Assembly (NCBI GenBank): GCA_016875915.1
Contig: VGOM01000008.1
Span: 1-64,000, forward strand
Source of the DNA: Chloroflexota bacterium
Lineage (GTDB): Bacteria > Chloroflexota > Dehalococcoidia > UBA2247 > RBG-13-53-26
Direction of reading: 5' to 3'
DNA: 64,000 bases
Shown here: piece after piece, positions 54,521-63,469 of the stretch
Layout: every line of letters starts with the position of its first letter
Numbering within the stretch: the first letter of the stretch is position 1
Notes under the pieces: generated by a model
Database searches by the model: none
What the model was told of the DNA's origin: nothing
The model's input: only the letters and a program-made list of their open reading frames with translations
Made by a program: the position numbers and the translations under genes

Positions 54521-55194
54521 TCGACCTCCTTTGCCAGTTTGACTATGGCCCCAGCCACCTGTTCCGGGGTCTGCCCTTCGGTGTCGATGACCCTGGCATC
54601 GGCGGCGGGCCGCAGCGGTGACACCGGGCGATGGGTGTCGATCTCGTCCCGCCTGGCCAGGTCGGCCAGGATGGCTTCGTAGGCGGCCTCCAGCCCCTTT
54701 CCCTGCTGCTCAATGTGCCGGCGACGGGCCCTCTCCTTGAGGGGTGCGGTGAGGAAGACCTTCAGCGCTGCCTGCGGCAGGACAACTGTGCCGATGTCGC
54801 GCCCGGCCATGACTACCTTCGCCCCGCGGGCCATGGAGCGCTGCCTGGCTGCCATAGCCTCCCTGACCGATGGGACCCCGGAGACCTGGGGGACACAGGC
54901 TTCCACCGCGGCCCCGTGGATGGCATCGGTGACGTCGAGTCCGTTGATGAGGATGGAACCCAGCGCGTCATCCGGCTGCGGCGGGAGGTCTATCTTCGCC
55001 CCGCCGGCCAGCTTGGCCAGGGAAGCCACGTCATCCATGGGGATGCCTTGGCGGAGAGCCAGCCATGTCAGGGCGCGATACATCTCTCCTGTGTCTATGA
55101 ACCGATAGCCCAGCCGGGTGGCCACGATCCGGCCCACAGTGCTCTTGCCCACTGCGGCGGAGCCGTCGATGGCGATGGATGCTGGCGAAGGCAA
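54511..55194 (-). CDS. cmk: Cytidylate kinase
   Basis: About 227 residues from TTG 55194, chosen because the protein proper begins SIAIDGSAAVGKSTVGRIVA (Walker A). RFIDTGEMYRALTWLAL and MAGRDIGTVVLPQA follow, then RRRHIEQQGKGLEAAYEAIL in the lid region. It phosphorylates CMP/dCMP. The frame is open further upstream, over the end of the enoyl-CoA hydratase gene, but that is not Cmk sequence. The cmk-plsC-ispH order is common in Firmicutes and relatives. Confidence 0.93.
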   Translation of the reverse strand: MPSPASIAIDGSAAVGKSTVGRIVATRLGYRFIDTGEMYRALTWLALRQGIPMDDVASLAKLAGGAKIDLPPQPDDALGSILINGLDVTDAIHGAAVEACVPQVSGVPSVREAMAARQRSMARGAKVVMAGRDIGTVVLPQAALKVFLTAPLKERARRRHIEQQGKGLEAAYEAILADLARRDEIDTHRPVSPLRPAADARVIDTEGQTPEQVAGAIVKLAKEVDCP

Positions 55195-55217
55195 GGCTGG
55201 CCAACCCCTGTGGCTAC

Positions 55218-56051
55218 CTACCTGTCCTTGAACTCCGGCAGTCTCCTGTCGGCGAAGGACCTCAGGGCCTCCTTGTGGTCCTCTGACCCAGTGGCGATGG
55301 TGACGCAAGCCATGGCGAAGGCCAGCGCCGTATCAAGGTCCATGCCCAGCCCCTTGTAGACCTGCAGCTTGGACAGCCTGTAGGCTATTGGAGACCCCTT
55401 GGCGATCTTGCGGGCCATCTTGATGGACTCCTCCTGCAGCTGCTCGGCGGGGATGAGCCTGTTCAGCAACCCGATGCGGTAGGCCTCTTCTGCGGTGCAG
55501 GGGTCTCCGGTGAAGATGTACTCCAGGGTCTTGCCCACACCCATCACCCGGGGCATGAGCCACGTCCCTCCACTGTCCGGCGCCACACCGGCGGATGTGT
55601 AGCCGATGACGAACGATGCCTTGGGCGAACCCAGCCTTATGTCACAGGCCAGGGCCAGATCGAAGCCGAACCCGGCGGCCACGCCGTTGATCACCGCAAT
55701 GGTCGGTTTGTCCAGGTTCTGCAGACCCAGGATGATGTGCCGCTGCGCCCGCGGGGGGATCTTGCCCCTTCTCACTTCCCGGGTGGTCTTGGGCCAGATG
55801 TCCAGATCCTCGGGAGTGAGGACCTGCTTGCCCTTGATCTTCTCGAACTTGAAGTCGCCACCCGCGCAGAATGCGCGGCCAGCCGCCGTGATGATCAGGA
55901 CCCTGGTCTGGTCATCATCCCCCACGTCATCGATGGCGGCTGCCAGATCCATGGCCATGTCCTCGCTGACGGCATTGAGGACGTCCGCGCGGTCGAGGGT
56001 GATGGTAGCGATACCGTCTTCCTTGTGCAGCTTGATAGTCTTGAATTCCAT
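55218..56051 (-). CDS. Enoyl-CoA hydratase/isomerase family protein
   Basis: 277 residues, crotonase fold. The oxyanion-hole Gly/Ala segments AFCAGGDFKFE and INGVAAGFGFDLALACDIRL are present. The second acid position reads GVAPDSGGTWLMPRVMG, with Asp where hydratases have Glu; this PDSGGTW form is known from PaaG-type isomerases. So an isomerase or hydratase of CoA-linked acids fits, the exact reaction being unknown. Start with AAGGAGG upstream. It sits between hisG and cmk, an unusual place. Confidence 0.9.
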   Translation of the reverse strand: MEFKTIKLHKEDGIATITLDRADVLNAVSEDMAMDLAAAIDDVGDDDQTRVLIITAAGRAFCAGGDFKFEKIKGKQVLTPEDLDIWPKTTREVRRGKIPPRAQRHIILGLQNLDKPTIAVINGVAAGFGFDLALACDIRLGSPKASFVIGYTSAGVAPDSGGTWLMPRVMGVGKTLEYIFTGDPCTAEEAYRIGLLNRLIPAEQLQEESIKMARKIAKGSPIAYRLSKLQVYKGLGMDLDTALAFAMACVTIATGSEDHKEALRSFADRRLPEFKDR

Positions 56052-56069
56052 GAACAGCCTCCTTCCAGA

Positions 56070-57488
56070 TTAGTTTTGATGCGCTGACCTACGGAGAAGA
56101 TCGATGACCTCATCGATTCTCTTTCTCTTCAGCTCACTGCCGTTGGTGGCGGACTCGCCAGTAACCAGGCAGGCAGAGGATTCGAAGAGGGTGTCAATGA
56201 TCTTCAGGTTGTGCTGGGCGATGGTCCGTCCTGTCTGGGTGTTCTCGATGAGTACATCCGCGTCCTCGGGTAGGAAGGCCTCGCTGGCTCCCCACGTGGG
56301 CAGCAGACGGTAGGGAGTGAGGTGGTTGTCCCGGGCGAACCTGTCGGCAATGTTGACATACTCAGAGGCTATGCGGAGTATGGCGAAGCCGTGTCTTCGC
56401 AGCGGCGACCGGAGGTCCTGGGTGTTCTCGAAGGGCAGTCGCTTGCTGACCACGGCGACGATCTTCACCTTCCCCAGCCCGAGACGGAGGACCTTTTTCA
56501 CCGGACTGGACGGGAACCGGCAGAGGTGCTCAGCAACCCAGTCCTCTCCGGTGATGGCCAGATCGAAATTGCCGTTGGCCACCTGGAGGGGCATGTCCTG
56601 AGGCCGGACTATCTTGGTGCGCACGCCGTCCAGATTGATGCTCGGCCGGCGGGCTTCCTGCGGACGAGGGGTGAGCCTGATGCCAGCCTGCTCCAGGAAC
56701 TCCGCTACGGGGGTCTGCTGGTGTCCGTCAGGCAGGGCCAGCCACACCGCTGCCGGGTCTCTTTGGGCGCGGCTCGAGGGGTCGGTGGCCCTGGCGGCCG
56801 GTGCGGCCCTGACCTGAGGGGCAGCGGGTTGCGTCCTACCGATGGTTGCATAGAGCCTCTCAAGGAGGGGGGCCATATCTCGGGATTCCCAACTGGCGCG
56901 GTGTGCCACAAGGAAGGCACTGGAGCGAAGGACAGTGGCCAGAGAACTCAGGGAAGGGTCGACAGGTGCGTCATCTTCCCGGGGGATGAGGGCCACATCG
57001 GCGCTCTCGGGGGGGTACGCTTCAGCGGCGCCCCAGACAGGGATGATGCTGAACCGCCGCATCCTCCGGTTGAGGCACAAGGACTCGGCCAGGTTGGGGT
57101 ACTCGGTGGCGATGCGGACCCTGCCCGGGCCGGTGGCCAGTTCCCCCAAGGTCGCCATCGGGGATGAGGCATCGGCCACCAGGCAGAGGTCTCTGCCGCC
57201 GTAGGGCAGGGGCTTGACCTTGACCAGAGCGCTGCGGGGGTAGCGGGAGAGCAGTTCCTCCGCCCAGTCCTGACCGCAGACGCCCAGATCGTAGTTGCCC
57301 ACGGCCACCTGGATGGGTATGTCCCTCTCATTGAAAACCTTCATGGTCAGATCGGGCCAGTTGGGGCATGCCGGCCTGTAGGAGCGCGACTGCTCGTCAT
57401 AGCCGTCGATCTCCAGGCCGGATTCTCGGAGCAGGGCGCCTGTCGGCTGCTGAAGACGACCCTTAGGAAGGGCTAGCTTTAGTTGCAT
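56070..57488 (-). CDS. hisG: Double HisG: tandem ATP phosphoribosyltransferase domains in one chain
   Basis: 472 residues from ATG 57488. Domain 1 (about 1-212) starts KLALPKGRLQQP and has GNYDLGVCGQDW; domain 2 (about 245-472) starts LALPDGHQQTP and has GNFDLAITGEDW. A Pro/Ala/Arg linker joins them. Domain 1 keeps the N-terminal LPKGRL motif but its PRPP-loop position reads LIPREDDAPV. Domain 2 has lost KGRL but keeps an ENTQTGRTI PRPP loop (the ETGxT site). The motifs of one HisG are thus split over the two halves. Short HisG needs HisZ, and hisZ lies just upstream with a 26-base overlap. It catalyses the first step of histidine synthesis. Confidence 0.88.
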   Translation of the reverse strand: MQLKLALPKGRLQQPTGALLRESGLEIDGYDEQSRSYRPACPNWPDLTMKVFNERDIPIQVAVGNYDLGVCGQDWAEELLSRYPRSALVKVKPLPYGGRDLCLVADASSPMATLGELATGPGRVRIATEYPNLAESLCLNRRMRRFSIIPVWGAAEAYPPESADVALIPREDDAPVDPSLSSLATVLRSSAFLVAHRASWESRDMAPLLERLYATIGRTQPAAPQVRAAPAARATDPSSRAQRDPAAVWLALPDGHQQTPVAEFLEQAGIRLTPRPQEARRPSINLDGVRTKIVRPQDMPLQVANGNFDLAITGEDWVAEHLCRFPSSPVKKVLRLGLGKVKIVAVVSKRLPFENTQDLRSPLRRHGFAILRIASEYVNIADRFARDNHLTPYRLLPTWGASEAFLPEDADVLIENTQTGRTIAQHNLKIIDTLFESSACLVTGESATNGSELKRKRIDEVIDLLRRSAHQN

Positions 57489-58761
57489 TTGCGATCTGCA
57501 GTATACCGAGGATCTCGGCGGCCGAATCCAACTCTGCCGTCTTGCCACTCGTCCGGTCGGAGAGAAGGAAGCGGGGCTTGCCGCCCTGGCTGCGGATGGT
57601 GAGGATCCAGCGGTGTGCGGGCCCTTCTGCATCGGCTGGACGGCAGTCGGCGATGTAGCCCCTTTGGCGAAGAAGGGCGGCGGTCTCGAAGGAGAGCTTC
57701 TGGCCCTGAACGGTCTGGTCCAGACTGTGGATCAGCACGCCGGGGGTGACCGTGGGGGAGCCGGCGGCCAGTCTGACAAGTTGGTCCATGTCCAGGGCAA
57801 ACCCCGAGGCGCAGGCGTCGCCGCCGCTCATCAGGGGGATGAGGTCGTCGTATCTGCCGCCGCCGCCGACCCTCTGCTCTCCGACCTGGAACTGGAAGAG
57901 GATCCCGGTATAGTACTCGAAGCCCTTGCCCGAGGACAGGTTGATCTGGTAGCCGCAGCCGAGGTCCGTCAGAAGCTGGGCGATGGTTATGAAGTTGTCC
58001 ATGCTAGGCTCGAGCCTGGGCGATATCTGGGCCAGGGCGAGCCGCTGGTTCCGCAGGAAGCCCGGGGTGGTGCCTCTGAGATCGAAGAGCGTGGCCAGGG
58101 ATTCCTTCATCAGGGGCTTGGCGGCCATCATCCCGGCCAGTGCGTCACCGGTCTGCCCGTCCATGATCAGGTCGAATAGCCGGCTCTGCTCGGCGGGGAC
58201 CAGCCCGGATTCGCGGAGCAGGGCCCTGATCAGACCGGCGTGAGATAGCTGCAGCCGGACGTCCGTGAGGCCCAGTCGGGCCATGACCTCCAGGGCGAGC
58301 AGTACCAGCTCCACGTCGGCTGATGGCTCGGCGCTGCCCAGAAGCTCGGCGCCGCATTGCCAGCGCTCCCGGGATTCCTGGCCCGTCTCCTCGAAACGGA
58401 ACATGTTCTCCACGTAGAAGAGCTTGGCCATGCCGGACTGGACCAGGTTCTCGACATACAGGCGCGCGGCAGGTATGGTGCCGTCCGGCCGGAGGACCAC
58501 CCTCTCGCCGCTCCAGCCGTTCCAGTCGAGGAACGAGTAGACCTTGCTGAGCATCCCCGGCGTCAGGGTGCCAGTGGATGTGAAGAGGTGGAGGTATTCC
58601 AGCGTGGAGGTTCTCAGCTCGTCATATCCCCAGCTCAGACAGGACGACCTGAACACCTGCTCGACATGACGAAAGCGTGCCATGTCGTCGGGCAGCAGAT
58701 CCCGACTCCCTTTGCACCTGAGGGCTTCCATGGGCAGTGGCTGGCTGGGCTGGTCGAACAC
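57463..58761 (-). CDS. hisZ: HisZ, regulatory subunit of ATP phosphoribosyltransferase (HisS-like)
   Basis: 432 residues, class II synthetase fold: GSRDLLPDDMARFRHVEQVF, the motif 2-like ENMFRFEETGQESRERWQCG and motif 3-like GGGGRYDDLI. It could be HisRS, but its position overlapping hisG points to HisZ, which activates short HisG. The C-terminal ~90 residues resemble a shortened anticodon-type domain, longer than in most HisZ. A GTG start ten bases from the -10 suggests a leaderless message; ATG 58731 is an alternative. Confidence 0.85.
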   Translation of the reverse strand: MFDQPSQPLPMEALRCKGSRDLLPDDMARFRHVEQVFRSSCLSWGYDELRTSTLEYLHLFTSTGTLTPGMLSKVYSFLDWNGWSGERVVLRPDGTIPAARLYVENLVQSGMAKLFYVENMFRFEETGQESRERWQCGAELLGSAEPSADVELVLLALEVMARLGLTDVRLQLSHAGLIRALLRESGLVPAEQSRLFDLIMDGQTGDALAGMMAAKPLMKESLATLFDLRGTTPGFLRNQRLALAQISPRLEPSMDNFITIAQLLTDLGCGYQINLSSGKGFEYYTGILFQFQVGEQRVGGGGRYDDLIPLMSGGDACASGFALDMDQLVRLAAGSPTVTPGVLIHSLDQTVQGQKLSFETAALLRQRGYIADCRPADAEGPAHRWILTIRSQGGKPRFLLSDRTSGKTAELDSAAEILGILQIANATKASPS

Positions 58762-58771
58762 GGTGGAGCAT

Positions 58772-58801
58772 ATTGTAGCACGATCCTCTCGTTCGGGGCA
58801 A
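58772..58801 (-). promoter_or_regulatory. Promoter of the hisZ operon, probably leaderless
   Basis: On the - strand, TTGCCC (58801-58796), an 18-base spacer and TACAAT (58777-58772), ten bases before GTG 58761. It would drive the long hisZ-to-VOC run. Confidence 0.6.
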
Positions 58802-58946
58802 CGCGTGGCTGGCTTCAGGATGGTTCTGCCAGATGAAGGCGGCGTTGCCGGTCAGGCCGAGGGAAACCATGCGGTGAGACGGGGGTCCGGTGGGGGAAGC
58901 GACTGTCAGCGCAACCACGGACATGGTGCCCGGCCTCAGATGTCTG

Positions 58947-59231
58947 TCACGGTGAGGAAGCCAGTGACCCGCTGCCGATGGGGGAGTTGGTCACCGCCTC
59001 GATCATCTGTATGGTGGTCTCCAGGCGGTTGAGACTGAGAGAGAAGCCCAGGCGCCTGAGATCGCTGTGGCGCAGTCCCTGGTAGAGACCGCGGCCGGCC
59101 ACGCGGCACATCTCGTCGTAGAGCTCGGGCCATTGCTTCTGCTGGCGGCTGCAGTAGAGGATGAAGCCGACGATATGAGGGTTGATGGAGTCGGGACTGT
59201 TCTGCTGACGGGGAATGCCAGGGGAGGGCAT
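58947..59231 (-). CDS. Small conserved-looking hypothetical protein
   Basis: 94 residues, mostly helical, with NPHIVGFILYCSRQQKQWPE then LYDEMCRVAGRGLYQGLRHS and SLNRLETTIQMIEAV. No signal peptide or membrane helix. The pattern of aromatic and Arg residues looks coding rather than random. No ribosome site; a promoter lies nine bases upstream of the ATG, so it may be leaderless. Family not recognised. Confidence 0.6.
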   Translation of the reverse strand: MPSPGIPRQQNSPDSINPHIVGFILYCSRQQKQWPELYDEMCRVAGRGLYQGLRHSDLRRLGFSLSLNRLETTIQMIEAVTNSPIGSGSLASSP

Positions 59232-59240
59232 GACAGCAAG

Positions 59241-59269
59241 AGTCTATCCAGGGCGGGGACAAAAGGCAA
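59241..59269 (-). promoter_or_regulatory. Promoter of the 94-residue hypothetical gene
   Basis: On the - strand, TTGCCT (59269-59264), a 17-base spacer and TAGACT (59246-59241), nine bases before ATG 59231. Confidence 0.5.
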
Positions 59270-59453
59270 AGCGACTGGCGGTGATTTGAGGTTCGATGTC
59301 CTGCGGGCCCGGGGAGAATAACCTCCTTTGTCAGGCGCCAAGGCTCACGTTTTCGCCCTTCCTGAGGGGCGGGGGTTGGGGCGCAAGCAGGGGATAGACG
59401 GTGCGTGGCGCACTACCGTGCCTGGGCAGACAGCGAGGCCCGCCACCGCGGGT

Positions 59454-60095
59454 CTAGCGGGCGCGCTCGTGGACCTCGTAGCCGTTCTTGCGCAGTTCCT
59501 CCATGAGGCCGTCAGGGTTTGACGTGGTCAGATGGGCCACGAAATCGTTCTGGCCCGATTCAGGATGGGTCATGGTGTACATGGTGACGATCTGAGACTG
59601 AAAGCGGTCGATGATGCCCAGTATCTTCTGCAGATCGGCGATGCTGCGCCAGTTGTGCACGGAGAACCTGGTTCCCGGCTTGTCGATGCCCAGGATGGGA
59701 TTGGCGATCTTGTAGAAGAAGTCGTTCGTGGTAGCTATGCCCACTAGACGGCCATCCTCTATGACGATGAGCATGCCCACTTTCTTGGACTGGGCCATGG
59801 CCACCGCTTCCTCCACGGTGGCATCGGGGGACACGCTGACCAGGTTCTTGCTCATGATCTCCCTGACGGTGATCTTGCCCAGCAGGTAGGTCACCTCATG
59901 GATGCTGAATGTGGTCAACTTGGAGGGCCCGGCCTTGTCCAGGGCATCCCGGGAGACCACACCGAGGACTTTGCCTTTGTCGACTACGGGCAGGCGCCGG
60001 ATGTGGTGGGCGTCCATGATCCTCCTGGCATCAGCCAGCGAGGTGGTGCTGGGGATGGTGACTACATTGGTGGTCATGACATCGCGAATGAACAT
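59454..60095 (-). CDS. CBS-pair protein with C-terminal ACT-like domain (AcuB type)
   Basis: 213 residues. Two CBS motifs (MFIRDVMTTNVVTIP...VLGVVSRDAL and VREIMSKNLVSVSP...LVGIATTNDFF) form one Bateman module (about 1-130). The C-terminal ~75 residues (GTRFSVHNWRSIADLQKILG...) look ACT-like. Such proteins sense adenine nucleotides or other ligands and act on partners. The partner is not evident here. Confidence 0.88.
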   Translation of the reverse strand: MFIRDVMTTNVVTIPSTTSLADARRIMDAHHIRRLPVVDKGKVLGVVSRDALDKAGPSKLTTFSIHEVTYLLGKITVREIMSKNLVSVSPDATVEEAVAMAQSKKVGMLIVIEDGRLVGIATTNDFFYKIANPILGIDKPGTRFSVHNWRSIADLQKILGIIDRFQSQIVTMYTMTHPESGQNDFVAHLTTSNPDGLMEELRKNGYEVHERAR

Positions 60096-60149
60096 CTTCG
60101 CCCCCTTCCCTGGACTGCCGGGAGGCCTGATGCCCGGCTCATTCTGGGA

Positions 60150-60356
60150 TCACAGTGCCAGGGCCTGCTTCTGGAAGTCGGAGACCAGCGGACAATCCGG
60201 CCATTTGCAGTCCCGCAGCCTGCGCTTGCTGTCCCGGGCCCTGCTGTGCCTGTTGACGTAGGAGCACTTGCTGGTGCCGTCGGGCTGAACCATGATGGTG
60301 GCGAAATCACCCACGTGCTGACACCGCACCGTGGTAGCCGTCACCTGCCATCCCAT
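60150..60356 (-). CDS. Small four-cysteine hypothetical protein
   Basis: 68 residues with a clear GAGGAG ribosome site seven bases before ATG 60356. Cys at about 12, 31, 50 and 55 (the last pair in CKWPDCP) could bind a metal. The rest is basic. It lies between the CBS gene and the transporter ATPase, all on the - strand. Family not recognised. Confidence 0.6.
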   Translation of the reverse strand: MGWQVTATTVRCQHVGDFATIMVQPDGTSKCSYVNRHSRARDSKRRLRDCKWPDCPLVSDFQKQALAL

Positions 60357-60392
60357 ATGACTACTCCTCGGTGGCGGGCCACATGCCCGGCC

Positions 60393-61193
60393 CTAGCCCA
60401 GCCACCGCTTTCTTCGCTTGTAGTGCTTGACGTCCCGGTAGCTCTTGGTCTCGCCGACAGCACTCAGGCCCATGTAGAACTCCCGGATGTCGGCGTTCCC
60501 CCTGAGGTTCTCGCCGGTGTCGTCGAGGACGATCCGCCCGTTCTCGATGACATAGCCGTGATGGGCCAGGGCCAGAGCCGCTCTGGCGTTCTGTTCCACC
60601 ATGAGTATGGAGACCCGCTCTTCCTCGTTGATTCTCTTCAGGATCTGGAAGATCTCCTCCACCAGGATGGGGGCCAATCCCAGTGAGGCCTCGTCGACAA
60701 GCATGAGCTTGGGATGGGACATCAGTCCTCTGCCCACGACCAGCATCTGCTGCTCACCGCCCGAGAGGTATCCGGCGGTCTGATTGCGGAGTTCCTTGAG
60801 GACGGGGAAGTAGCCGTAGACCATGTCCAGGTCTCGCTTCAGGTTGGCGCCGTTGCCGGCGATATAGGCGCCGGCGCGCAGGTTCTCCTCAACCGTGAGG
60901 TGGACCAGGGTTCTCCGGCCTTCGAGTATCTGAATGATGCCCTGTCTGGCGATGGACTCCGGGTCGCCGTTCTCGATCCTCTTCCCCTCGAACTCGATGC
61001 TGCCGTCGGTGACCCGGCCGTCCTGGGTCTTGAGCAACCCGGAGATGGCCCGGAGCGTGGTGGTCTTCCCGGCGCCGTTGCTGCCCAGGAGGGCCACAAC
61101 GCTGCCCTTCTCCACCTCCAGGGACACCCCCCGGAGGACCAGGATGACGTCCATGTATCTCACTTCAACGTTGTTCAGCTGCAGCATGGGCAT
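60393..61193 (-). CDS. livF: Branched-chain-amino-acid-type ABC transporter ATPase (LivF)
   Basis: 266 residues. Walker A GSNGAGKTTTLRAISGLL, Q-loop region, signature YLSGGEQQMLVVGRGLM and Walker B KLMLVDEASLGLAP. LivF-type second ATPase of the HAAT family. It lacks a fused domain but has a ~20-residue basic tail. It pairs with LivG 14 bases upstream. Substrates in this family include branched-chain amino acids, amides, urea and aromatic acids. Confidence 0.92.
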   Translation of the reverse strand: MPMLQLNNVEVRYMDVILVLRGVSLEVEKGSVVALLGSNGAGKTTTLRAISGLLKTQDGRVTDGSIEFEGKRIENGDPESIARQGIIQILEGRRTLVHLTVEENLRAGAYIAGNGANLKRDLDMVYGYFPVLKELRNQTAGYLSGGEQQMLVVGRGLMSHPKLMLVDEASLGLAPILVEEIFQILKRINEEERVSILMVEQNARAALALAHHGYVIENGRIVLDDTGENLRGNADIREFYMGLSAVGETKSYRDVKHYKRRKRWLG

Positions 61194-61207
61194 AGGCTGT
61201 CACCATC

Positions 61208-62005
61208 CTAGACGGGAGAGGCTGCCTGCTCCCCCAGGTATGCCTTGATGACCACGGGGTCCTTGTTGACCACGTCGGGCGGGCCTTCGGCGATCTTCCT
61301 GCCGAAGTCGAGAACCACGATCTTGTCGGTGATGTCCATGACCACGCCCATGTCATGCTCGATGAGGACTATGGTGATCCCCTTCTCCTCCTGGACGTCC
61401 AGGATGAAGCGGGCCATGTCCTCCTTCTCTTCGACGTTCATGCCCGCCATGGGCTCGTCGAGGAGGAGCAGTTTCGGCTCCTGGGCCAGCGCTCGACCCA
61501 AGTCTATGCGTTTGCGTATGCCGTAGGGCAGCGTGCCCACCACCGATTTCCGCCACCGTTCCAGTTCGAGGAAGTCGATGATGTGTTCCACCGCCCAGCG
61601 GTGTTCTACTTCCTCCCGGTGCGTCCGGCCGTAGTAGAGGGCCCCCTCGACCCAGGTGGACTTGAAGAGGAAGTGGCGGGCAGCCATGAGGTTGTCCACC
61701 ACGTTGAGGCCGGTGTAGAGTTGGATGTTCTGGAAGGTGCGGCTGATGCCCAGCTTGGCGATGCTGTCCGGCCTCAGCCGGGTGATCCTCTTGTCCTGGA
61801 AGTAGATCTCTCCATGCTGGGCGCGGTAGAACCCGTTGATGCAGTTCAGGGTGCTGGTCTTGCCGGCACCGTTGGGGCCGATGATGCCCATGATCTGGCC
61901 CCTGACCACCTCGAAGCTCAGGCTGTCCAGGGCCTTGACCCCGCCGAAGCTGAGGTCCAGGTTCTCTACCTTGAGTTCAACCGGTCTGGGTGTCTGCTCA
62001 GTCAT
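61208..62005 (-). CDS. livG: Branched-chain-amino-acid-type ABC transporter ATPase (LivG)
   Basis: 265 residues. Walker A GPNGAGKTSTLNCINGFY, the LivG-type signature TLPYGIRKRIDLGRALAQ, Walker B KLLLLDEPMAGMN and the switch His in VLIEHDMGVVMDITD. First gene product of the livG-livF pair. It follows the binding-protein gene by about 96 bases. Confidence 0.93.
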   Translation of the reverse strand: MTEQTPRPVELKVENLDLSFGGVKALDSLSFEVVRGQIMGIIGPNGAGKTSTLNCINGFYRAQHGEIYFQDKRITRLRPDSIAKLGISRTFQNIQLYTGLNVVDNLMAARHFLFKSTWVEGALYYGRTHREEVEHRWAVEHIIDFLELERWRKSVVGTLPYGIRKRIDLGRALAQEPKLLLLDEPMAGMNVEEKEDMARFILDVQEEKGITIVLIEHDMGVVMDITDKIVVLDFGRKIAEGPPDVVNKDPVVIKAYLGEQAASPV

Positions 62006-62101
62006 TCTGTGCTACCCGCGGTTTCCCCTGGAGGGCTCGGGGCCCTCCAGGGATGCGCCCCGTCATTCAGTCCCGGTCACCGGGTCCGGCCAATGCTATC
62101 A

Positions 62102-63355
62102 TCAAGAGGCTGGTTTGCTCAACACGGGATCGTAGTAGGTGGGCAGCGGCACCCACTCCTCGGAGTCCAGCTTCCACTCGAACGCCCTTTGCTGCCACTG
62201 GAGGCAGTTGTTGGTCGCCGTCAGCTTCCAGACATCGCCGAAGCCGGCAACTGTCATGTTCACTGCTCTCATGCCGTTCTTGAGGGCCACCCTGTCGATG
62301 TTGTCCGCCCCCACCTCGTCAATGGCATTCCGTATGGCCGCCTCCACCACCATCCCCAGTCCCCAGCCGGAGATGACCGCAGAGCTGTTCAGGAGCTCGT
62401 CCTTGTCGGCGGCCTGGTAGGTGTCGATGTACTCCAGGCAGTCCTTGATGTAGGGTTTGTCCTCGTTCCACCAGGGCCACCAGGCCAGGTAGTAGCAATC
62501 GTACAGCTGCTCTGGAGATCCCTTCATGGCGCTCCGCACCAGGCCGAAGAAGCCGGGGAAGCCTTCCATGCCGGTGATGAAGACTCCGTTGTAGCCGCCG
62601 TTCCGCGCCTGGCTGACGAAGCTGGAGAGCATGGGCCCGGCAACGCTGACCAGGATGTAGTCACAGGTCTTCAGCCGGCCAACCTCGCTGGTCCATGTCA
62701 CGTTGCCCAGAGCACCCCGTTCGATCCCCTTCCAGGTGAACTTGCCGGGGTAGGCGTTCCGCACGGAGTCGATGCCCTTCTGGTAGTATTCGGTGCTGGT
62801 CAGGGTGTAGCCAAGATGGCCGACCACGGGGCTTCTCCCCTTGCCATCGTAGTCCCAGTGGTCCATGATGAAGCGCATCACCGCTTCACCCTGGCTTTGG
62901 ACGGTCGACACAGTGGACATGGACCATTCGCTGGCCAGCTGCGACTGCAGGCCCTGAGTCCCGATGACGGGCATCTGGTCCTGCCGCAGTCTATCTCCCA
63001 GGAGCTCCACGTCCTGGGCGTTGGGAATGATCATCATATCCACGCCGCGGCCCTTCAACTCCAGATACCCGTTGACGGTTCTGCTGTAGTCCAGGCGAGT
63101 GTCGAAGATGGTGAACTCCACCTTCACCCCGGGCAGTGGATTCTTCTCGGGCACTACCTTGGTCACGTAGTTGTCTGCCGTCTTCATCGTCGGCTGCATG
63201 GCGAACGCCGCAGTGCCGGTGAAGTCGGCCATGATGCCTATCTTGATTACCTTCTCTCCCCCGTCACCCCCGGCGCACCCGGCCAGTGAGGGCAGGGCTG
63301 CCAGCAGGGCCACCAGGACCGCCAGTATTGCCAGACCTGCGCGCTTCGTGTTCAT
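62102..63355 (-). CDS. Lipoprotein substrate-binding protein of the Liv-type transporter
   Basis: 417 residues from ATG 63355, with AAAGGAGG upstream. The signal peptide ends at the lipobox LAGC followed by AGGDGGEK, so it is anchored by lipid outside the membrane (needs LspA, encoded at 34232). The mature part starts IKIGIMADFTGTAAFAM, typical of periplasmic-binding-protein type I (LivJ/amide family). It is long for LivJ, more like amide/urea or aromatic-acid binders. Confidence 0.9.
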   Translation of the reverse strand: MNTKRAGLAILAVLVALLAALPSLAGCAGGDGGEKVIKIGIMADFTGTAAFAMQPTMKTADNYVTKVVPEKNPLPGVKVEFTIFDTRLDYSRTVNGYLELKGRGVDMMIIPNAQDVELLGDRLRQDQMPVIGTQGLQSQLASEWSMSTVSTVQSQGEAVMRFIMDHWDYDGKGRSPVVGHLGYTLTSTEYYQKGIDSVRNAYPGKFTWKGIERGALGNVTWTSEVGRLKTCDYILVSVAGPMLSSFVSQARNGGYNGVFITGMEGFPGFFGLVRSAMKGSPEQLYDCYYLAWWPWWNEDKPYIKDCLEYIDTYQAADKDELLNSSAVISGWGLGMVVEAAIRNAIDEVGADNIDRVALKNGMRAVNMTVAGFGDVWKLTATNNCLQWQQRAFEWKLDSEEWVPLPTYYDPVLSKPAS

Positions 63356-63469
63356 TGCCCCCTCCTTTCTCTTTATGCTGGTTCTATGGACAGCGCAGCC
63401 GCCGCCGGCGGCCGAGCCAACTCCCTTTCGCCCCCTGGGCCCAAACATATCATAGGCAACAGCTCCAGT

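Noticed and set aside
61355-63289. 644-codon open frame on the + strand
   Set aside because: Antisense of livG and the binding-protein gene, both well supported.
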